Positions 5,100 through 8,833 of a stretch of 8,833 nucleotides of DNA are shown piece by piece (within the stretch, counting starts at the first letter, position 1; each line of letters starts with the position of its first letter). The position numbers were made by a program, and so were the translations under genes. Origin of the DNA: CAZHBD01 sp964530555 (GTDB lineage: Bacteria > Patescibacteriota > Saccharimonadia > Saccharimonadales > AWTP1-31). The notes under the pieces are model-generated. The model worked only from the letters and a program-made list of their open reading frames with translations, was not told the DNA's origin and made no database searches. The DNA lies in NCBI GenBank assembly GCA_964530555.1, contig CAZHBD010000036.1, positions 1-8,833 of the forward strand, written 5' to 3'.

Positions 5100-7283
5100 T
5101 TACTCTTCGTCGGGGATTTCGTCGTAGACGTCTTGGGCTTCACCTTCACCGCTGCTTGCGTTAAAGACTTCGGCAGCACTGTTAACTAAGACTTCGCGTG
5201 GGCGTGAGCCATCGGCCGGACCAATAATGCCCTGCTCTTCCATGGATTCAATCAGTCGAGCTGCTTTGCCATAACCAATTCTTAGGCGACGCTGCAACAG
5301 ACTGGTGCTGGCTTTGCGGGCTTGCACGACGACTTCAACTGCTTGCTGGAACATCGGTTCATCGGCCGAATCAACATCTGCTACTACACCACCACGGCCA
5401 TCGAGCTGGACCGGCTGACTAACCACTTCATCATCGTATTGAGGGCCACGCTGCCCCCTGATAAAGTCGGTTACTTTGTGCGTCTCTTCATCTTCAATAA
5501 ACGCACCTTGCACGCGCTTTGGTTTGGGCATATCGGCGGTAGACAGCAACATGTCACCCATGTTGAGCAGTTTTTCGGCGCCAATTTGGTCGATTATCGT
5601 ACGTGAATCTACCTGGCTCACCGTAGTGAAGGCAATGCGAGCCGGGACGTTGGCTTTGATCAGACCGGTGATAACGTTCACGCTTGGTCGTTGCGTGGCC
5701 AGCACCAGATGAATGCCAACAGCTCGCGCTTTTTGAGCAATACGCACAATCAATGATTCTACATCGCGCGCAGCCATCATCATGAGGTCGGCCAACTCAT
5801 CAATAACAACCACGATATATGGCATGCCTTCATCTTGTTTTAGGCTGTTATATTCCACAATATTGCGGCGTCGAACTTCACTGAGCGTTTTGTAGCGTCG
5901 CTCCATCTCAGCCACCGTCCACTTAAGCGCACTAATGCATTTCTCGGGCTCAGTGATAACCGGGGTAAGGAGGTGCGGGATTTCGTCATAAGGCTTGAGC
6001 TCAACCTGTTTTGGATCAACGAGGATTAGTTTGAGATCGGCCGGGCTGTTACGGTACAGCAAGCTGGTAAGAATGGTGTTGATCATAACACTTTTACCCG
6101 AACCAGTCTGCCCAGCCACTAAAACATGAGGCATTTTTGCCAGGTCAGCAATAATGGGCTTGCCGCCAATGTCGCGACCAATTGCAAATGTCAGAGGATT
6201 CTGCTGGTCTTTCCATTCGCTCGATTCCAATAAACTGGCGATGCGGACTGTAGCCGACTTACGGTTTGGCACTTCGATACCCACTAACTTTGTGCCCGGA
6301 ATTGGTGCTTCCATCCGGATAGAGGTGGCTGCGAGATCTAGCTTGACGTTATCCTCTAACTGCGTGATCTTGGTTAGCTTGGTGCCGGCCGGTGGTTTGA
6401 GAGTGTACTGTGTAACTCGAGGCCCGATATTGGCACCTTCCATCTCCACATCAATACTAAAGTTTTCAAAAGTTTCTTTAATAGTTCGAGCGTTACCTTC
6501 AACATCACCGGCATCGGCTTTATCTTGTTTGTGATTCAACAAGCTTGTTGATGGCAATTGCCAGTCCGGATCGCTTGCAGCGGTGAGTGCACTATGCTCC
6601 TCAGGGGGGGTTATTTTTTGAGCAGTATTACGGAATGTACTTAGACGGGCGCCTTTGGCATGATGTTCTACTGGCACACCTTCGTTGAGCTTAAAGGCGT
6701 GCTCGCTCGCACGTGCTTTTAGGGCGCTCAATTCGCCCTCTTCATCCCCTTCTTTGCGTCTGAAGATATCAAACAGCCGAAGCAGCACACTAAGCGGAAT
6801 ACCAAAAGCAAAAAAGAACGCTAACACTGCAAAGATAAAGAACATTAGAGACGCCGGGACTTTGTCTATGGCGTTGAGTACTGCATTGCCAAGTACTTTA
6901 CCAACTGCCCCACCATGCCCACCAGTAATCGTGCCAACGCTATCTTTGGCGCTAAAGGCTACATGCAGCCAGGAGGCCGAGAGGATTAAGCCAGCAAGCA
7001 TACTCACCAAGCTACCCAAGGGGATTTGACGATCTTCGCTATTAAATTTGAGTATCCCGAAGTACACCAGCGCCACTGGCGTCAGGTAGGCACCCCAACC
7101 AAACACAATGTAGGCTACGTTAAACAGGCCTTTTGGTAACGGTCCGCCAGTTCCAAAACCACCAAGTAATAAAAATATGGCCAGTAATACCATCAGGATA
7201 GCTCCAACAAGCGGCCAAAAAGCGCTGCGCTCTTCTACTGCGCGTGCGCGACTTTTTCGTGTTTGTTTTTTTCTTTTTGCCAT
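5100..7283 (-). CDS. ftsK: DNA translocase FtsK
   Basis: A 727-residue FtsK/SpoIIIE protein that pumps DNA at the division septum to clear and align chromosome termini. It has a very basic N-terminus (MAKRKKQTRK), four membrane segments (about 22-40, 52-78, 89-110, 145-170), and a linker to about 260. The alpha/beta motor follows: FENFSIDV (272-279), Walker A GQTGSGKS (391-398), LVDPKQVEL (421-429), Walker B VVVIDE (491-496), LVLATQRPSVNVITG (526-540) and IDQIGAEKLLNMGDML (564-579). The winged-helix gamma domain (about 645-700, with STSLLQRRLRIGYGKAARL) reads DNA polarity sequences. The linker is short compared with E. coli and similar to other small FtsK proteins. No Shine-Dalgarno is present; the -10 box is 9 nt from the ATG, and the first codons are A-rich. 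The C-terminus is acidic (DEIPDEE). The coding strand carries A6 and C7 runs around residues 223-227. Confidence 0.98.
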   Translation of the reverse strand: MAKRKKQTRKSRARAVEERSAFWPLVGAILMVLLAIFLLLGGFGTGGPLPKGLFNVAYIVFGWGAYLTPVALVYFGILKFNSEDRQIPLGSLVSMLAGLILSASWLHVAFSAKDSVGTITGGHGGAVGKVLGNAVLNAIDKVPASLMFFIFAVLAFFFAFGIPLSVLLRLFDIFRRKEGDEEGELSALKARASEHAFKLNEGVPVEHHAKGARLSTFRNTAQKITPPEEHSALTAASDPDWQLPSTSLLNHKQDKADAGDVEGNARTIKETFENFSIDVEMEGANIGPRVTQYTLKPPAGTKLTKITQLEDNVKLDLAATSIRMEAPIPGTKLVGIEVPNRKSATVRIASLLESSEWKDQQNPLTFAIGRDIGGKPIIADLAKMPHVLVAGQTGSGKSVMINTILTSLLYRNSPADLKLILVDPKQVELKPYDEIPHLLTPVITEPEKCISALKWTVAEMERRYKTLSEVRRRNIVEYNSLKQDEGMPYIVVVIDELADLMMMAARDVESLIVRIAQKARAVGIHLVLATQRPSVNVITGLIKANVPARIAFTTVSQVDSRTIIDQIGAEKLLNMGDMLLSTADMPKPKRVQGAFIEDEETHKVTDFIRGQRGPQYDDEVVSQPVQLDGRGGVVADVDSADEPMFQQAVEVVVQARKASTSLLQRRLRIGYGKAARLIESMEEQGIIGPADGSRPREVLVNSAAEVFNASSGEGEAQDVYDEIPDEE

Positions 7284-7284
7284 T

Positions 7285-7302
7285 GTGCTACCAGTATAGC
7301 AC
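7285..7302. promoter_or_regulatory. dyad over the ftsK -10 and start site (operator candidate)
   Basis: GTGCTA (7285-7290) and TAGCAC (7297-7302) form a perfect 6-bp inverted repeat with a 6-bp centre, covering the ftsK -10 box and the predicted start point. Because transcription would begin within it, it is more likely a DNA site than an RNA hairpin. Confidence 0.5.
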
Positions 7303-7321
7303 CCCTGTTTTTATTTGTCAG
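7293..7321 (-). promoter_or_regulatory. sigma70-type promoter of ftsK
   Basis: CTGACA (7321-7316), 17-bp spacer, TATACT (7298-7293). The -35 box overlaps the last codons of the upstream gene, whose stop is at 7311. The predicted start is about 7286-7283, at or within 3 nt of the ATG, giving a leaderless or nearly leaderless mRNA. Confidence 0.85.
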
Positions 7322-7676
7322 CGGGTCGTCCCAGACCAAATCGGCCCAATAGTTTCTTGACTGGTCCGGTGGGCAACTCACGATAGACAGTAGGATCTGG
7401 TTGGTCGCTACCTCTGGAAGCTCGATCCCACACCCGCTTTAATGCAACGTGATCATGGATAATAACCCCGTCTTCCATTTCAGTGTTGGGCGAACTAGTA
7501 GCTGGACGCTGAGGGTCATAACCTTCAGGAAAGGTTGGAGGCGCAAGTAGCGCCATACGCTCGTCTGGGCTGTGATACGCTCGGTCTGGCTGGCCATCTT
7601 CAATAGCTGAAAGCATATGCTGAATGTGATCATCTATTGGAGGCTGTTTGCCACCAGTGGGCTCTACATTACTCAT
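7311..7676 (-). CDS. small hydrophilic protein of unknown function (second gene of pair)
   Basis: A 121-residue protein I do not recognise. There is no signal peptide or membrane segment. The N-terminal half is Pro/Asp/Glu-rich and probably disordered, with a short amphipathic stretch HIQHMLSAIED (17-27). The C-terminal half is more structured-looking (VIIHDHVALKRVWDRA, 71-86) and ends in a basic patch (VKKLLGRFGLGR, 106-117). The ATG at 7676 overlaps the end of the preceding gene by 8 bp and has GAGGAA (7688-7683) 6 nt upstream, so translation is coupled and the two proteins are probably made together. The ftsK promoter -35 lies across its last codons. Good codon structure, the overlap and the ribosome site make the gene credible; function unknown. 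Confidence 0.8.
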   Translation of the reverse strand: MSNVEPTGGKQPPIDDHIQHMLSAIEDGQPDRAYHSPDERMALLAPPTFPEGYDPQRPATSSPNTEMEDGVIIHDHVALKRVWDRASRGSDQPDPTVYRELPTGPVKKLLGRFGLGRPADK

Positions 7677-7983
7677 GGCTGCTTCCTCGTTGTGTGCCAG
7701 GGGTTACACCGTTGTCCTGCATCTCGGCTCTAACCGCTACTTGCTGAGTGGTTAAGTCACCAAGCGCGCGATTAACTTGAGGGTCACCTGTTTCGAGAGC
7801 GTGCACAGCTAAATCTTCACGCGCAGCTTGCAAGCCAGCGTGCTCACTAGCCAGGTCACGAGCACGTACCTGCGCTATTCGCGTATCATCTGGTTCACCT
7901 ACCGGCACTCCGTTGGCCACCAGCTCACCGACATGAACTGGATCGGTGTTTGGATCGGGAGGAGTAGAAGGAGCTTTATTCAT
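7669..7983 (-). CDS. small hydrophilic helical protein of unknown function (first gene of pair)
   Basis: A 104-residue protein I do not recognise. The N-terminus is Pro/Asp-rich (PSTPPDPNTDP, 5-15). The middle (about 34-90) is predicted largely helical, with ARDLASEHAGLQAAREDLAV (41-60) showing a heptad-like pattern of Leu/Ala, and could form a coiled coil or helical bundle. The tail is Gly/Ser/Gln-rich. No membrane or secretion signal is visible. It lies behind a perfect-consensus promoter whose -10 ends 6 nt before the ATG, so the mRNA most likely begins at the ATG itself; no Shine-Dalgarno exists. The promoter strength suggests high expression. It pairs with the overlapping downstream gene. 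Confidence 0.8.
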   Translation of the reverse strand: MNKAPSTPPDPNTDPVHVGELVANGVPVGEPDDTRIAQVRARDLASEHAGLQAAREDLAVHALETGDPQVNRALGDLTTQQVAVRAEMQDNGVTPGTQRGSSHE

Positions 7984-7989
7984 ATAGCA

Positions 7990-8018
7990 ATTATAGCAAA
8001 ATATACAACAATTGTCAA
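7990..8018 (-). promoter_or_regulatory. perfect consensus promoter, leaderless output
   Basis: TTGACA (8018-8013), 17-bp spacer, TATAAT (7995-7990): both hexamers are exact consensus. The TGA within TTGACA is the stop codon of the preceding gene. The expected start, 7 nt below the -10, is 7983, the A of the ATG. A near-palindrome centred on CAATTG overlaps the -35, and TTGCTAT is repeated directly (2-nt gap) across the -10. Confidence 0.9.
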
Positions 8019-8428
8019 CTTGCTTGTGTTTGTGGGTTTTCTGGAACTGTGTCTGAAGGCGTTATAGCGTGCATTTTAGTTAGTATATCGGCTGACGGTG
8101 TCGCTAATGCTGCCGCTTGCTCAGCCGCTTCAGCTGCAGCGCTTTGTTCAGCAACCATTGCTTGACCAGCGTTACGTATGATACGTTCGTGCGCATTTCC
8201 TTCGTTGACTGGCCGTGGCTGATTCGTAAAGGCGTCCCACTGTTCTTGCGGAGCTTCTTCGGGTGCGTTTGCAGCGGCCGCAGAAAACTGCTCTGTACTG
8301 TTGTCAACAATGGCTTGTGCCATCGTATCAAAGTCTGGCTTTGTAGATTGTGCTGCTGCATCAGCAGTTGCTGAATTTGGTAATGGTTGGGTGCCGGAAG
8401 CTTGTGGGTTGGGATTTGTTGTTGTCAT
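8015..8428 (-). CDS. small Ala/Gln/Pro-rich protein of unknown function
   Basis: A 137-residue hydrophilic protein I do not recognise. About a quarter of its residues are Ala, with many Gln, Pro, Asn and Glu. The N-terminus (TNPNPQASGTQPLPNS, 4-19) and C-terminus (PSDTVPENPQTQAS) look disordered. The centre may be helical, notably AGQAMVAEQSAAAEAAEQAA (87-106). No cysteine, signal peptide or membrane segment. The start ATG is followed by ACA ACA ACA AAT, a CA-rich opening, and there is no Shine-Dalgarno. It has its own strong promoter 13 bp beyond the RNase J stop and ends inside the promoter of the next gene. This is the only gene in the window ending in TGA. The protein may be a scaffold, a surface or host-contact factor, or an RNA-decay partner; none can be chosen from sequence. 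Confidence 0.8.
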   Translation of the reverse strand: MTTTNPNPQASGTQPLPNSATADAAAQSTKPDFDTMAQAIVDNSTEQFSAAAANAPEEAPQEQWDAFTNQPRPVNEGNAHERIIRNAGQAMVAEQSAAAEAAEQAAALATPSADILTKMHAITPSDTVPENPQTQAS

Positions 8429-8452
8429 TTGTGTTTTTGAATTGATACCTAA

Positions 8453-8481
8453 ATACTATCAGAAAAACACTAAAATGTCAA
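8453..8481 (-). promoter_or_regulatory. sigma70-type promoter of the Ala-rich small protein
   Basis: TTGACA (8481-8476), 17-bp spacer, TAGTAT (8458-8453). The expected start is near 8446, giving a leader of about 18 nt that is A- and CA-rich and lacks a Shine-Dalgarno. The -35 lies 13 bp after the RNase J stop codon. Confidence 0.85.
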
Positions 8482-8494
8482 CTCATAGCCGGCG

Positions 8495-8833
8495 TTAGTC
8501 GTTGCGGGCGTCTTGCCCTAGCAACTGGGCACGCATCTGGGCAAAGCGCTTCTGTACGTCTTCGGCAGTATCTGTTTGCGGCTGCGCCTGCTTGGTTTTG
8601 CTCTCGGCACCATTACCGTTGCCATTGCCGTTTTTACCACTCACGACATTAACTACGGGGATAACAATTGGGCTACGACCAGTTTGTTCGTACAAGAAGT
8701 GCGTGACATGTTCCTTGAGTTCCGCTTTGAAGCGGTCCAGATCAACACGCTTGAAGCGTTGTTGTACTGCACGTTTGAGCTCAATTCGGAAGCTGTTCAT
8801 CAGCTCTTCGGAGTCGCGCATATATATGAAGCC
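8495..8833 (-). CDS. rnj: ribonuclease J, C-terminal end (5' part beyond the window)
   Basis: The last 112 codons of an RNase J gene; the reading frame is open through the window edge, so the start and the metallo-beta-lactamase/beta-CASP catalytic part are outside. The visible part begins GFIYMRDSEELM, the hallmark join between the catalytic core and the C-terminal dimerisation domain. It continues with LKEHVTHFLYEQTGRSPIVI (about 50-69), which matches the end of RNase J1/J2. After the usual end of the fold (PVVNV) come about 40 extra residues: an NGNGNGNG tract, a Lys/Gln-rich stretch and an amphipathic helix (VQKRFAQMRAQLLGQ). RNase J degrades and processes RNA with 5'-exo and endo activity. 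The tail may contact RNA or partners. An internal ATG at 8821 is only a Met in the FIYMRD motif. Confidence 0.93.
   Translation of the reverse strand, partial: GFIYMRDSEELMNSFRIELKRAVQQRFKRVDLDRFKAELKEHVTHFLYEQTGRSPIVIPVVNVVSGKNGNGNGNGAESKTKQAQPQTDTAEDVQKRFAQMRAQLLGQDARND

Noticed and set aside
8015..8017. UGA recoded as glycine (code 25)
   Set aside because: Reading through this single TGA would add only eight codons, so it is not decisive alone. However, ftsK, ssb, efp and the others have no in-frame TGA and use GGN for glycine throughout.
8821..8821. RNase J fragment as a separate short gene starting at ATG 8821
   Set aside because: The frame stays open upstream through GFIY, the conserved RNase J residues before MRDSEEL, so the ATG is internal.
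1..8833. CRISPR array, insertion sequence, defence or phage module
   Set aside because: No repeat-spacer pattern, no transposase, integrase or nuclease-helicase gene, and no terminal inverted repeats were seen.

Overview
This window looks like the compact core genome of a bacterium of the Candidate Phyla Radiation (Patescibacteria). I favour Saccharibacteria (TM7) from overall gene content and protein style, but that is a judgement from memory, not a database match. TAA, TAG and one TGA serve as stops. Recognised genes use GGN for glycine and have no in-frame TGA, so the standard bacterial code applies rather than the UGA=Gly code of Absconditabacteria/Gracilibacteria. I see no mobile element, tRNA, rRNA or CRISPR array.

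Every gene is on the minus strand except one. Read in transcription order (right to left), the window holds: the C-terminal end of ribonuclease J (8495-8833); three small, hydrophilic, Pro/Ala/Gln-rich proteins of unknown function (8015-8428, 7669-7983, 7311-7676); the DNA translocase ftsK (5100-7283); and a seven-gene operon rpsF, ssb, a small membrane protein, rpsR, a guanylate kinase-like P-loop protein, efp and a 2H phosphoesterase (5002 down to 1954). A plus-strand membrane-anchored winged-helix protein (1539-1946) converges on that operon with a 7-bp gap. It diverges from tlyA (782-1498), an rRNA methyltransferase, which is followed by a phosphoribosyltransferase-like protein with a damaged PRPP motif (86-739).

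The theme is information processing: ribosome assembly (S6, S18, TlyA), elongation (EF-P), RNA decay or repair (RNase J, 2H enzyme), single-strand DNA binding (SSB) and chromosome segregation (FtsK). The rpsF-ssb-rpsR core is the ancestral bacterial arrangement. Here a membrane protein sits between ssb and rpsR, and the rplI often found downstream is absent.

The most striking signal is regulatory. Four clear sigma70-type promoters, all with exactly 17-bp spacers, can be read by eye (before 8428, 7983, 7283 and 5002), and several sit on the stop codon of the preceding gene. For several first-in-transcript genes the -10 box lies only 6 to 9 nt from the ATG, so their mRNAs should be leaderless or nearly so, and they have no Shine-Dalgarno. 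Most genes inside the operons have good AGGAG-like sites. The exception among promoter-proximal genes is rpsF, which has a leader of about 60 nt with a bulged hairpin and a strong Shine-Dalgarno, suggesting ribosomal-protein feedback. The three unknown small proteins behind near-consensus promoters are the best place to look for new biology.
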